NCBI GenBank assembly: GCA_003667245.1
Contig: RCNN01000495.1
Span: 1 to 64,000, forward strand
Direction: 5' to 3'
DNA: 64,000 bases
Source of the DNA: Heterostelium multicystogenum
Lineage: Eukaryota; Evosea; Eumycetozoa; Acytosteliales; Acytosteliaceae
The position numbers and the translations under genes are program-made. Positions 1 to 11,074 of the stretch are shown here, in pieces (position 1 is the first letter of the stretch; every line of letters begins with the position of its first letter). The notes below the pieces were generated by a model, which saw nothing but the letters and a program-made list of their open reading frames with translations, had not been told where the DNA came from and ran no database searches.

Positions 1-560
1 TACGTGATGATTGATTGAGATCATCATTTGATGACATACTTGAAGTGGAGTGCTTTATCCATTAATAACTTTACACCTCTTTTATCATACCAATATTTTT
101 GTCATGAACATGGAATATAGCTTTAATATCATCACGCATTCAAATCGAGGTCTAATGTATAACTTGTTTCTTTTACTTGTGTCCATTATTACTCGTATCT
201 TATGGTAATCTATTGTTAACTCTGACAAGTAGTGCAAGGGCCGAATAGTAGCCTTGTCTTAGTGATGCTCCAGACTTGAATTCATAATATCAAATCTATG
301 ATCATTTATCTTGTCCGTGATGAGAGTGACACAGTCACTTTGACTAACAAGTATACTATGAGTCTCTCGCTCAAACTGTTGATACAACTATACGAATATA
401 ATTAAAACAAATACAATCTTTAACCGGTGACATTGTAGCTTGGTATTGTAGTTAAATGAAATTAAAAATAATTGAAGCTTGAATCTACACAAGTATTGAT
501 ATCATCAAGTAATAACTGATTAACTTATGTTACTTGATAATAGCAATACTTGTTGGTAAA
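1..560. repeat. Diverged repeat shared with 9960-10840
   Basis: Several strings in this flank recur in the same order near 9980-10820: TTGATTGAGATCATC, the ACTGTTGATACAACTA element, a TTAAATGAAA tract, AGTATTGATATCA, and AATAGCA-TACTTGTT. Identity is clearly lower than for the 2 kb duplication. It suggests an older duplication of the same region. No gene was recognised in it. Confidence 0.6.
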
Positions 561-654
561 AACAACAAAGGGAGTGGAGTGTGTGAAAATTAAAAAAATG
601 AAAAATGAAGTTGGCACAAACAAGTATGAATAGTATTTTGCCAGGATCCTGATC

Positions 655-890
655 CTCCTACGCCGAGACATGATCGATTGATTTAGAATCAATCATCATG
701 TGACTCTACATCCACAATCAATTTGAACAGCTCGCCTCCATTCAAAAATAGATTGTTGACCTTAGCCACGACGGCCAGTAGTTTCTCTTTCGAGAAAATG
801 AGATAGTCTCAAGTTCCCAACTCTATTGACTATCTCATTTGAGCAACATTATTCCTTAGTCACAGCTGTCGGAACCAATGTTGCTCAATC
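655..890. other. Cluster of three inverted repeats (copy 1)
   Basis: Three perfect or near-perfect inverted repeats follow one another here. At 668-701 the arms are ACATGAT plus GATTGATT with a 3-base loop and one bulged base. At 798-838 the arms are ATGAGATAGTC and GACTATCTCAT. At 841-886 the arms are GAGCAACATT and AATGTTGCTC. The segment is visibly richer in GC than its surroundings and is almost unchanged in the second copy near 7630-7870. Part of it overlaps the end of the repeat-exon gene and a short open stretch ending at the first hairpin, so the structures may act in a transcript 3' end. Confidence 0.6.
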
Positions 891-2288
891 TGCTGGACCG
901 ATTTCCCTTGGAGTTAATTTTTGAGAAAGAGAAGAAGAAAAGAAAAATTTATTAATAGATACCTACCGAAACCGTCCCAACCAACCACTATTCAATTTTA
1001 ATATACTTCTATACATACTTACAGATACTTACAGATACTTACAATTATACTGATAATAATACAAAATTGTATTAAAAAGCCACTTTCAACAATAAGATTC
1101 TCACAATCTTTGACCTCTGTAGACTCCTGTGTAACTCTGTTGGACTCCGATCTTACTCTATGACTTTTTAAACTGCTGTTTGGCCTATATTCATAAAAAG
1201 ATTAATTAATATTTATATTATATAGATTTGTTATTTAAATTTATAATACTCTTGATGAAATGGTGTCTTGGACAAATCTATTGTTGATGGTTGGTACATC
1301 TAATATTCTTTTGTTGACTCTTGCCAAAGAAGTTTCTAATCTATTCAGGTAAACTATCTATTGGTAAACTAGGAATAGGTTTCTTGCCCTATACAAATAA
1401 CAGATATATTAATTAACAATTTAGAATTATTGTAAAACTCGCTATTACCATTGATGATATGGTGTCTTGGACAAATCTCTGTTATTGATGCTAGGTACAC
1501 TTAACGTTCTTTTGGTCACTCTTTCCAGATGCTTCTTTTCTTGATCCACAGATTTAATCCTAGGTTGTTTCTTGGCCTTTTTAACTTCCAATTAATATTA
1601 TTTAAGTATTGTATTATAATATACATACACCAGATGAAATTGTATGATTTATGAATCTATTGTTGATGGATGGTACCTCTAACCTTCTTTTAGTCACTCT
1701 TTCCAGAGGTTTATTTTCTTGATCCAAATCTTCACTTGGAATCTGCTTGGCCTGTATTTATCTAATTAATAAATAATTTTGATAATAATAATCTACATAC
1801 GTTTGATGAAACTATAGGATTCATATATCTTTTGTTGATGCTTGGTACAGCTAATTCTCTATTGGCAACTCTTTCCAGAGGTTTATTTCCTTGATCCAAA
1901 CCTTTATTTGGAATCTGTTTGGCCTTTAAATATTAATTAATAATTTAAATTAATAAAATAGTATTTTCATTTAACATACCAATGATGAAACTGTTGGATT
2001 TATATAATGTTCCATAATGTTTGGAGCATATATCTTTCTTCTAATGACATTTGGCAACTTGACTGGAGCAATTGGTGTACTATTATTACTATTCTTTGAC
2101 ATTAAAGATATGGTTGGCATCATGAAATGTCTATCCTTTTGTTGAAGTGGCTGTTGTTGAGGTTGATTCACTCTCTCTACTTGTGAAAAATCAACATTCT
2201 CTACTTTTGTAATACTAGAGTTGTATCATGACTCTTGAAGTCCCATGCTTTTGCTATAATATTTGTGTATATTTGAATAATTATTCAT
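856..2288 (-). pseudogene. Repeat-exon membrane protein, copy 1 (inactivated)
   Basis: I do not recognise the family. The start at 2288 gives MNNYSNIHKYYSKSMG, but a TGA follows soon after, where copy 2 has an Arg codon. The first exon ends in a motif like INPTVSS at a GTATGTT donor. Further exons on the minus strand each begin with Ala-Lys after an AG acceptor, carry a LERV...VPSINNRF core and end in ISS or VSS before a GT donor, so each exon encodes one repeat unit in phase 0. The fourth and fifth units have frame breaks or stops. A last exon near 1190-1080 would encode KDCENLIVESGFLIQF followed by a hydrophobic helix, but in this copy one extra A in a poly-A run breaks the frame before it. 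The predicted end is a short tail with stop at 856. A polypyrimidine-rich intron precedes that tail. Confidence 0.6.
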
Positions 2289-2730
2289 ATTTATAACTCT
2301 TGTAACAATGATTGATAATTTAAATGTGTATATAATAATAATCTAAAATTAATTTATTAACTGTAGATAATAAAAGATATTATTAAATAATTGTTTTAAT
2401 TCTATCTTAAAACTAAAATGAGAATAGTTTAGAGTTTATATATCAAAGAACCTTGTAATTTTTAATTCAAATTCAAATTCAAATTGGATAACCGTTATAA
2501 TATTTAAACATCAAGTATATTTTATCATGATGAAGTTGTTGTTGAATTCGGTAACAGTTTTAGCATTGTTATATTTGCAACATATTCCAATCTGAGAACA
2601 TTGGTATTTTATTACAATAAAATCATATTTCAAATCATAACAAAGAAATGTTCAAGAATACTAATCTTCCACAAAGTCCTGAAATCATTCCCCAATCGAC
2701 CCACAACCAATTTATCTCCAACTCAGAGAG
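2289..2730. other. Gene-free stretch
   Basis: This is the right end of the duplicated block plus the upstream region of the 2731 ORF. It is AT-rich with an AATTCAAATTCAAATTCAAATT short tandem repeat near 2462. No gene was seen. Confidence 0.6.
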
Positions 2731-3180
2731 TTGTCGAGAGATGTGGGGAACATAGACTTTTTAAAGATCATTCAACAATATCGTCAAGTCATAAGTAAGA
2801 CATCATTTACACTCATAGCTATCAAAGGTTATTTCGAAGACTTCTTCACTGGTAAAATTGAGATCAAAAACAAACAACCCATTAGAGATCAAGCCAACGA
2901 GTTCATCGAAGAACTTAAAAACAACATCCAGGACCAAATTAAGTACTCTGAAGAACTGATTTATAAACTCCCAGCGGACACCCAAGTAAAATTCAACCAC
3001 ATATCAGTTTCTTTTGATGTTCAACTTCCTTTCCTCAAAATTGAAATACAATTGGTGGAGTTACTCAACAAGCTATTGAGTTATGTGGTAAAGAATGACA
3101 ACATTAAGATTTTGGAAACAATAAATCTTCTTGTTGATTTAATCAACAAAAACTCAGATGCCCTCACAAGTATTGATTAA
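2731..3180 (+). CDS. Unknown protein, small paralogous family
   Basis: This open frame encodes 149 residues starting MSRDVGNIDFLKII. I do not recognise the family. The protein looks all-helical, with charged-hydrophobic alternation and no signal peptide or membrane segment. It is related to the minus-strand ORF at 6722-7157: both start MSR, contain NEFIE.LK, and share a later block of the form F.I..V.LL..L.......NKKI/NIKI. After the stop, a further short open stretch to about 3318 (IADILNYANEAMTSINKHF) resembles the protein's own C-terminal end, so the gene may once have been longer. The start was chosen for agreement with the paralogue. Confidence 0.5.
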   Translation: MSRDVGNIDFLKIIQQYRQVISKTSFTLIAIKGYFEDFFTGKIEIKNKQPIRDQANEFIEELKNNIQDQIKYSEELIYKLPADTQVKFNHISVSFDVQLPFLKIEIQLVELLNKLLSYVVKNDNIKILETINLLVDLINKNSDALTSID

Positions 3181-3945
3181 AAAATGGTTATCAAACTTCT
3201 GAGTTTTAGAGTCGTCATTTAACAAGATTGTTCTCTTCAAACCATTCATCAGCACATCGCTGACATATTGAATTATGCTAACGAAGCTATGACAAGCATA
3301 AACAAACATTTTTGAGTAAACAATGAATGATAATGTTGTCGGTTTTCTTTCTTTATAAATAAACTATTATTTATTTTTTATCAATAATCTTTGATACTTC
3401 ACATTTCATCAAACTCACAAATCTAGATCTAGATCCTCTCCTCTGTCCTCTTGGATGTGCGAAGATTACTGGTAGTCCTCAATGAAAACGCTTGACAGAA
3501 CCATTGACCTTGCTGTTGGAGTCTGTCTCAAATACTTGTTTCATTTTTAGTAAGAAATGGTGATAGCCTTGTTTCATTTTGTGTTGTCTTACCTCAAAGG
3601 TGAAGTTGGTTTTCAAGCCAGAGAAGTCAAGATGAGGTACCATGAACTTGTCATCATATATAGTTGTTCCATATCAGTCAGATTCTTGCCAATGTCAAGC
3701 CTGCCAAACAACTTGGTGAATTGGTCTTGTTGTTAATGTCGTAGTATTGGTGGTGTATGTCGAGGAACACAACTTTTCAACTTTTTTTTACTAACAAGTA
3801 TTTCTCAAAAATTGATAGTTTTTTTTTGTGAAAGATATATTTTATTGAATGAATAAATATATAATAAAGGGATGGCTTTGAAGTTGGGATATATTGTATG
3901 GCTGGTTTAGATGCTGATAGACTGAACTGCGTGAGCTAAACGAGA
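3181..3945. other. Decayed or gene-free stretch
   Basis: After the family remnant ending near 3318, the region has only broken open stretches, for instance around 3580-3660 on the plus strand. Near 3870-3940 there is a diverged match to the repeat seen at 22531 and 25916 (core ATGGCTGGTTTAGATGCTG). No intact gene was seen. Confidence 0.5.
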
Positions 3946-6179
3946 TCAGAGTTGGCTGTCTATATAGGAGCGTATGGACAGAGGATAGAAGCTTCCTCGT
4001 TTGTTGATGAGCAACAGGGGAAGCATCGAGTTCTGTACGTTCGAGATGATGTCATTGGAGATTGAGTCTCGATTGGTGATGAAGCAATGAATATAGGAGT
4101 CCTGCTTGCCCAATATCGAAGCAATTGATGTTGTGCATGCTTTGATGTTTTCTTTGACTTCAGAAAGAGGCAGAGCAGCATTGACAATAGTATGTTTTCC
4201 ATCGCACAAGAAGTAGATCTTGCTTTGGCTCGATGTTTGGAAACACTGGAGCCAGTCGAAAGGGGCCCCAGCAGCATTGAGATAGACATTCTCGGGAGCA
4301 ATAGAGTTTAACGTTTTCGGGTATTGTTTCTGAAGCTTGATGAGCTTTGGCTCAGCTGAACAGGAAAGAGTGAATGATGTTTCTGGATTCACTATTTTGG
4401 TGCGTTGTGCATCACCAAAGTACTCCCTATGGTAATTGATGTCTTTCCAAGCAGCACAAAGGAGTGCCTACGTGCCAGGAGATATCGACAGCAGAATTCC
4501 TCCCATGAGCTCGGATCGTCACAGACAATGAGATGCTCAACCATGAGCTTGATGGGCACGAGGAAGGGGTTCGACTCGCAGTAATTGCGAAGAAGAATGA
4601 GAGGAAGAGTCACCACACGGGAGCTGTCCGGCAATACGAGCGAACTGATTGTTCCTTTGCTCTCTAGAGACTCGAGCGATTCTTCCGATACATAATGCGT
4701 TCGTCTCCAATCGAGTTTTGTTGTCTGAACTGCTGTCAGTGACATCGCCACGAGCCTTGCAATTGTTTTATTCGGAAGCATTGAATCCAGTCCAGGTGTG
4801 GGGACAAATTTCAGTAGTCCGATGAGTGTATTGTCACGATTGGATGGGTCAGAGTGATAGGCCTCGAGGAACTTGAACAATGGTCGTGCCCATCCTCCAA
4901 TGAAGGCCAGAACTTTCCTGAGTTTGGCTTCTTGGATGTCAGAGAGCACTGAGTTTGAGAGATACTGTTGGGCGATCCAATACGTATCATTGAAGCTGAG
5001 GAGACCAATGGGTACTCTCTTGTATGGGTGTGAAGAGTCGACATGGATCACATCTTTAATCGGTGTGATGATTGTCCCAACCACAGTGACATGAAAAAGG
5101 TACCTACGGGTTTCGGAATGAGGAGAGGGACGACTGCAAGGATGACCTCCTTCAAGAAGGAACGATTGATTTGATTGGACTCTTGATCGAGCAGTAAGCC
5201 AAACGATTGTTGATGTATCTTGAAGTATGTGTCGATATCTTGTTGGTACCTCTCCTTGAGGATGCTGTTTTTGACAAATAGCAATGAGAACTCATCAATA
5301 CCAATATTAAAGAAGATTGTCTTGTTTTTCACCTGTTCTTGGAATTGAACAGATTGCCTCATGTATTTCTCGATGATGCTGAAACAGATTGTGGGAGTGA
5401 TGGACGAAAATGAGCCGATTCCAAATTGCTTCTCGAAATTATCGATAAAGAGTTCATATGTTGAGTGAGATTCGAAAAATCGAAAGAGGATACGGCTGCT
5501 GACAGCGTGCATACCTCCATACTTCGCATCCTTGAGTGTGACACTTGATCCATTGCCAAAGGTGATGTTGATCTGTACAACAAAGTAGTTCTTGAGACTC
5601 TCATGCTGTAAAAGAGCCTGTGATGTTTCCTCGAGCAATCTTGTTTTACCAATGCCAGGAGCACTCGCAATCACGGTCAGTGGATGATCTGTACGGTCCT
5701 GGCTGGTACGCTTGTTCAAACGACTTGAAACAAGGCCGACAAAATGGTTGATCTCTGTCGTCCTCCCTCGAAATGGAAGATCTCTGTTGGCCATCTGTGG
5801 AGCAGAGTTAGTTAACCCTTTGTTTGATACATGTTGAATAGATAGTTACCGTTGGGGCAGGATACTGAACTGTTGGATTCCTATTCGCAAACCATTGCAA
5901 CACTGATTCCATCGCTAAATTGATCAAGAGTACATGTTAGTAGTGAATGCTAATCTTTGATATTGCTTTGTGAAACTTACTAAATGGTTGTACTTTTTCT
6001 TTTGATGGATTTATGAACTTGGTTCGGATATAATCCAATCTTTGATCTTGACTATATCGTTGGAGCTTGAATGCATCATCTTGCGTAAGATCCTTGGTGC
6101 CAATATATTTATCATTTTCTGAAAGTATGTTATCATCAAGATCGAAAATCCAATCAACTATGTCTTTGAGGTTTGACAT
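3946..6179 (-). pseudogene. Crinkler-like P-loop NTPase protein with frame breaks
   Basis: The model starts at 6179 (MSNLKDIVDWIFDLDD), splices at GTAAGTTT (exon 5981-6179) to a small exon at 5852-5914 and then, after GTAACT...CCACAG, to the main exon at 5794, all in phase. The main exon begins MANRDLPFRGRTTEI and has a Walker A motif APGIGKTRLLEE and a Walker B-like IFFNIGIDEF, so an ATP-binding domain is well supported. A helical region and a C-terminal alpha/beta region (SKIYFLCDGKH, then LLLINKRGSFYPLS) follow. This layout, a short header, then an NTPase, then a nuclease-like end, resembles the Crinkler/RHS-type proteins found in dictyostelids and oomycetes; the assignment is by architecture. 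The reading frame breaks near 5090 and again near 4390-4470. Similar text continues in the next frame each time. The gene is more GC-rich than its surroundings. Confidence 0.65.
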
Positions 6180-6721
6180 TTTTTAAATAATAAATAAAGG
6201 AAAGAACTAATAAAATAATGTAAGAAATAAAAGTATAGATATTGTGGTAGTTGTTGTATGTGACTGATGAACAAAATAAATGAAAAAATGTAAGTAAAGC
6301 TTGTAAGTTTGGCTGAGGTATGAACAAAAATAATAATAATAATCAAAATGAGGTATTAATAACTATATAAATAGTTTTTATTTTGGTTTTTTTTTTTCTC
6401 TCACACTTTTACTTTAAATAATGAATAACTCACTCTTAACTGGGAATGTTAATTGGAAAATACAAACTAGTAAATAACTATGAAGGTTCTTTTGGAAACT
6501 CACACCCAATTTGTCCTGTTTAACCAATTTTATTAAATTTGTTGTAACTTCATCTCATTTCTTGTAAAATCACATATTGATTTAACATTCGCAGATAGTT
6601 CACAATAGTTTCAGGTGCTGTTGGTCAAGCTCTCCCATCTTCTGTAGAATAGGAAGTATCTTGGTCATTGATAAAGTACAAGAACATTAAGAAACCATAA
6701 ATCATCATTTGATGACAAACT
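6180..6721. other. Gene-free stretch
   Basis: This is AT-rich 5' flank of the Crinkler-like gene, with a poly-T run near 6390. The part from 6590 matches 10400-10510 (repeat). No gene was seen. Confidence 0.6.
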
Positions 6722-7157
6722 TTATTTTACTATAGGGGAATGGTTAAATGCTGCAATGTGGTCAAGTACTTCGTTGGCAAATTGGTCCATGCTGTTGATC
6801 AGCTGGAGCATATCTTCCAAGATGAGCGATGGATATTCCAATTGATGTCTAATGATGTATAAACGATTTTGTGAGTCAAAATTGAGGAAATCATTGTGTG
6901 TCTTGAAGGTTTCGATTATATAGTCAAATATTTTCTTGTTTTCATTTTTGGAGATAGCCTCAACCAGTGCCTTCATCAGTGCGACAATGTCAAACTCGAA
7001 GGAGACGATTCCGATAGTGAATTGGAGTGGTTCAAGGAGCTTCTTGTGATTGTTGTTGGGAATGTTAGTGATGATTTCTCGAACTTCATTATGAATCTCC
7101 AATTGCTTGGTTTATTCTCTTCAGATTCTCTATGAATTCATTGATTTGTCGAGACAT
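6722..7157 (-). pseudogene. Unknown protein, paralogue of 2731 ORF (frame break)
   Basis: An ATG at 7157 gives MSRQINEFIENLKRINQ, matching the NEFIE.LK region of the 2731 protein. That frame stops at once. The next frame continues from EIHNEVREIITNIP to the stop at 6722, so a single frame shift near 7100 separates the two parts. The shared C-terminal block contains FEFDIVALMKALVEAISKNE. The function is unknown. Whether the break is real or a base error cannot be told from the sequence. Confidence 0.5.
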
Positions 7158-7589
7158 TGAGGAGTATCCGGTAGTTACATGAGTTGAAAAGTATGAGAAG
7201 AAGTCTCGAATATTTCAAAGTGACCAGTCAGCAGTACAATGTTGCCTCGGTAGCGCATGACAACAAGTCGATCTTTCGGTCTTCCCAGATTCCTTGATAA
7301 CACATCAAGAAAAAGCAACTATTGGGCATAACTGACCGTTGTTTGTCAAGGAGTGTCAGGTTGCAGTCGCAGTAGAAATATTGAATTGAGGGTAGACTGT
7401 TATTTTTGAGAAGAACGAGTCAAATATTAAAGAAAAGGTATCAAAGGAAACTGTCTCAATTAAATGCCGATTTAATGAGTACATATTCATCTTTCCATCA
7501 CAGTCTAACCTCCCCTCCTGCAACTCAAGGATCTTAAGTTAGACCAATTCCCAGTGATGTGGTGTTTGTCCAAGTATGTTATGACAAAC
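7158..7589. other. Decayed coding remnants
   Basis: No complete gene is present. On the minus strand around 7175-7310 a short open stretch reads NLGRPKDRLVVMRYRGNIVL, which looks like former coding sequence, but it is not connected to a start or to other exons. Confidence 0.35.
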
Positions 7590-9541
7590 ACAAACAAGTA
7601 TGAATAGTATATTTCCAGGATCCTGATCCTCCTACGCCGAGACATGATCGATTGATTTAGAATCAATCATCATGTGACTCTACATCCACAATCAATTTGA
7701 ACAGCTCGCCTCCATTCAAAATAGATTGTTGACCTTAGCCACGAGGGCCAGTAGTTTCTCTTTCGAGAAAATGAGATAGTCTCAAGTTCCCAACTCTATT
7801 GACTATCTCATTTGAGCAACATTATTCCTTAGTCACAGCTGTCGGAACTAATGTTGCTCAATCTGCTGGACCGATTTCCCTTGGAGTTAATTTTGAAGAA
7901 AGAGAAGAAGAAAAGAAGAAAAGAAAAATCTATTAATAGATACCTACCGAAACCGTCCAACCACTATTCAATTCCAATATACTTCTATACATACTTACAA
8001 TTATACTGATAATAATACAAAATTGTATTAAAAAGCCACTTTCAACAATAAGATTCTCACAATCTTTGACCTCTGTAGACTCTGGTGTAACTCTGTTGGA
8101 CTCCGATCTTACTCTATGACTTTTAAACTACTGTTTGGCCTATATTAATAAAAGATTAATTAATATTTATATACTATAGATTTGTTATTTAAATTTATAA
8201 TACTCTTGATGAAATGGTGTCTTGGACAAATCTATTGTTGATGGTTGGTACATCTAAGATTCTTTTATTCACTTTTGCCAAAGTAGTTTCTAATCTATCC
8301 ATCCATAGAAATATGTTTCTTGCCCTATAAATACAAGATATATTAATTAACAATTTAGAATTATTGTAAAACTATTGATGATATGGTGTCTTGGATAAAT
8401 CTGTTTTTGATGCTTGGTACAACTAACGTTCTTTTGTCACTCTTTCCACAGGATTCTTTTTTTGATCCACAGATACAATCTTAGAGTGTTTCTTGGCCTT
8501 TTAAACTTCCAATTAATATTATTTAAGTATTGTATTATAATATACATACACCAGAAGAAATTGTATGATTTATGAATCTATTGTTGATGGATGGTACCTT
8601 TAACGATCTTTTAGTCACTCTTTCCAGAGGTTTCTTTTCTTGATCCAAATTTTCACTTGGAATCTGCTTGGCCTGTATTTATCAAATTAATAAATTATTA
8701 TTGATATTAATAATCTACATACGTTTGATGAAACTGTAGTATTAATAAATCTTTTGTTGATGCTTGGTACAGCTAACTCTCTATGGGAAACTCTTTCCAG
8801 AGGTTTATTTCCTTGATCCAAACCTTTAATTGGAATCTGTTCCTTGGCCTTTAAATATTAATTAATAATTTAAATTAATAATTAAATAGTATTTTCACTT
8901 AACATACCTGTGATGAAACTGTTGCATTTATATAATGCTCCATAATGTTTGGAGCATATATCGTTCTTCTAATGACATTTGGCAACTTGACTGGAGCAGT
9001 TGGTGTACTATTATTACTATTCTTTGCCATTGAAGATTCTGCTGGCATCATGAAATGTCTATCCTTTTGTTGAAGTGTCTGTTGTTGTGGTTGATTCACT
9101 TTAACTACATGTGAAAAATCTACATTCTCTAATTTAGTAATACTAGAGTTGTATCTTGACTCTTGGAGTCCCATGCTTTTGCTATAATATTTGTGTATAT
9201 TTAAATAATTATTCATATTTATAACTCTTGTAAAAATGATTGATTATTAAAAGTGTAAATAATAATGATCTAAAATTAATTAATTAACTATAGATAATAA
9301 AAGATATTATTAAATAATTTGTTTAATTCTATCTTAAAACTAAAATGAGAATAGTTTAGAGTTTATATATCAAAGCAGCCTGTAAAGGTTAATTCAAATT
9401 CAAATTCAAATTGGATAACCGTTATAATATTTAAACATCAAGTATATTTTATCATGATGAAGTTGTTGTTGAATTCGGTAACAGTTTTAGCATTGTTATA
9501 TTTGCAACATATTCCAATCTGAGAACATTGGTATTTTATTA
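7590..9541. repeat. Segmental duplication, copy 2 (about 2 kb)
   Basis: This is the second copy of the 616-2614 block, in direct orientation about 7 kb downstream. The left end near 7590 and the right end at GAGAACATTGGTATTTTATT match copy 1. Sequence beyond 9541 no longer matches the DNA after 2614. Its gene copy has its own lesions, different from those in copy 1, which shows that the copies have been diverging separately. Confidence 0.9.
7829..9216 (-). pseudogene. Repeat-exon membrane protein, copy 2 (mostly intact N-terminus)
   Basis: This is the paralogue of 856-2288. Exon 1 (9216-8908) encodes about 103 residues with a QPQQQTLQQ stretch and ends INATVSSQ. Exons 2 (8848-8723) and 3 (8672-8550) are in phase 0 and encode repeat units that share an AK...DQ..KPLERV core, a VPSIN.RFI motif and a SS ending. 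Unit 4, from 8497, shifts frame inside KE-R and stops. The membrane exon has a TAG where copy 1 has CAG. If those two sites were sense, the protein would end in a membrane helix (ISIIVSMYRS region) and a short basic-acidic tail ending SDSCD. The family and function are unknown. The gene may already be non-functional, or some breaks may be base-call errors. The upstream flank carries a long AT-rich region. Confidence 0.6.
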
Positions 9542-10989
9542 ACATGAAATTCAACCTATTGAAACATACAATTTTTTTTATTATATATATATATTTCTTT
9601 GCACATATCCAATTATCATCACAATCAGCAGTTGATATGACCGTTGTGAAATGGAAAGAGAAATGTCCATAGTTTGTTGGTGTTGATAGCTGTATATCAT
9701 TAGACCTGTCTATGAATCTTGTATGATGTTAAAACCTTTCTGTGGAGGACCACTAAGTGATGTTTACGGAGAGCTATCCGCTTTGATTTTGAATATTGTA
9801 CAGTTGTTGACGAAATGAAAATAGATGATTGAGATTTACTGTGATTCTAAGATGCTACTCTATTGAGACTTCCATAATTGTGTCGAAAATGAATGTTATT
9901 GATATTAATAGAAAAATTAGTCTCATCATGAAGCATAACTTTAGTTTAAATTATAGTTACCTTTGTGAATACTGATCATCATTGATTGAGATCATCGTTT
10001 GATTGTGAACAGTACTAGTTTCTTAAGAAACTATATCATTGATACCGTTGTTAAAGAAAGTCATATTGAAACCAATGATAGTTTTAGTTTCAAACTCTGC
10101 GAATTGAACTCATTGTGACATCTAATTGATATTCTTCAGTTGTCGCACAAGTGTCAAGTAATGAGTCATTAATGTCATTGATCACCAAGTTGATTGCTAT
10201 GATCAAACATAAAGGCATATAGATTGTGAACTGCCCAGAATTTCTTTCGATTTGCCTAAGAAAGAGAATTCAAGTTGATTCAATTTGACCAATTGCTATA
10301 TTGGAACATTGGCCAACGAATGAAGAGCAATTGTTGAATAAACCAATGTCATAGATGAAAATTGCTGGCTGAGTGTGTGCCAGATGATCAAGAGCTGTTT
10401 AAACTGTTTCTGTTGGTAAAGCTATCTTTTGTAGAATAGGAAGCATTGGAATTCTGTCATAGTTATTCTGATAAACTTGGTCATTGATAAAAGAACATTA
10501 AGAAACGCTATAATTAATTTAATTTTAATAAATACTCTAGTTATCTTTTAAAATAAATTAATAACAACTCTTATAACTTTACTTCTTCGATGTTCAGCTT
10601 ACTTAGTCGTTTATCATAGTAGTTGTATAATATAATATATATATATATATACTTTGACAAACTGTTGATACAACTACAACGATAAATACTACTATAATAA
10701 CAAATTAAATCCTTAACATATGTAGTTATTGTTTGCTGTTAAATTAAATGAAAATTATAAATATTTTTGAATCTTGAAGTATTGATATCAAGTCATAACT
10801 AATTATCTTTATAATAGCATTACTTGTTACTAAAAAACAAGTTGAAATGGGCATATATTTATAAAATATTAATATACTTTAGATTGTAACTCTTAATCTG
10901 ATCAATAAAGAACATTTCTTTCATTTTAATAAATATTAAAGTCGGAATTCATTGTTTGAGAATTTCATCAAAGATATTTTCTAAATTCT
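9542..10989. other. Gene-free stretch with old repeats
   Basis: This region holds the diverged repeat described at 9960-10840 and a TA run near 10640. Short open stretches on both strands do not join into a gene. Confidence 0.55.
9960..10840. repeat. Diverged repeat related to 1-560 and to 6590-6720
   Basis: This stretch resembles 1-560 as described there. In addition the segment at 10410-10510 (TTTTGTAGAATAGGAAG, then CTTGGTCATTGATAAA, then AGAACATTAAGAAAC) matches 6640-6700. A third, partly degraded relative of the left-hand module therefore lies here. Short open stretches on the minus strand around 10100-10300 could be decayed members of the small ORF family at 2731 and 6722, but they are too broken to call. 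Confidence 0.55.
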
Positions 10990-11074
10990 TTATTTGATTA
11001 AGATTATTTTTTGGTATTCAAGATACAATAAACTTGTATCTGACATGTTTAAGGGTAATATGAGAGGGATACTC

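Larger units (their letters stand above)
616..2614. repeat. Segmental duplication, copy 1 (about 2 kb)
   Basis: This block is repeated in the same orientation at 7590-9541 with high identity over its whole length. The matching DNA begins near the string CACAAACAAGTATGAATAGT and ends at GAGAACATTGGTATTTTATT. It contains a complete minus-strand multi-exon gene plus its flanks. The two copies differ by scattered substitutions and short indels, for example extra CAGATACTTA units in copy 1 near 1020. The boundaries are sharp on the right. No terminal inverted repeats or target-site duplication were recognised, so I read this as a segmental duplication and not as a transposon. Confidence 0.9.

Noticed and set aside
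616..2614. Transposon
   Set aside because: No terminal repeats, transposase or target-site duplication were seen at either copy; the content is an ordinary intron-containing gene.
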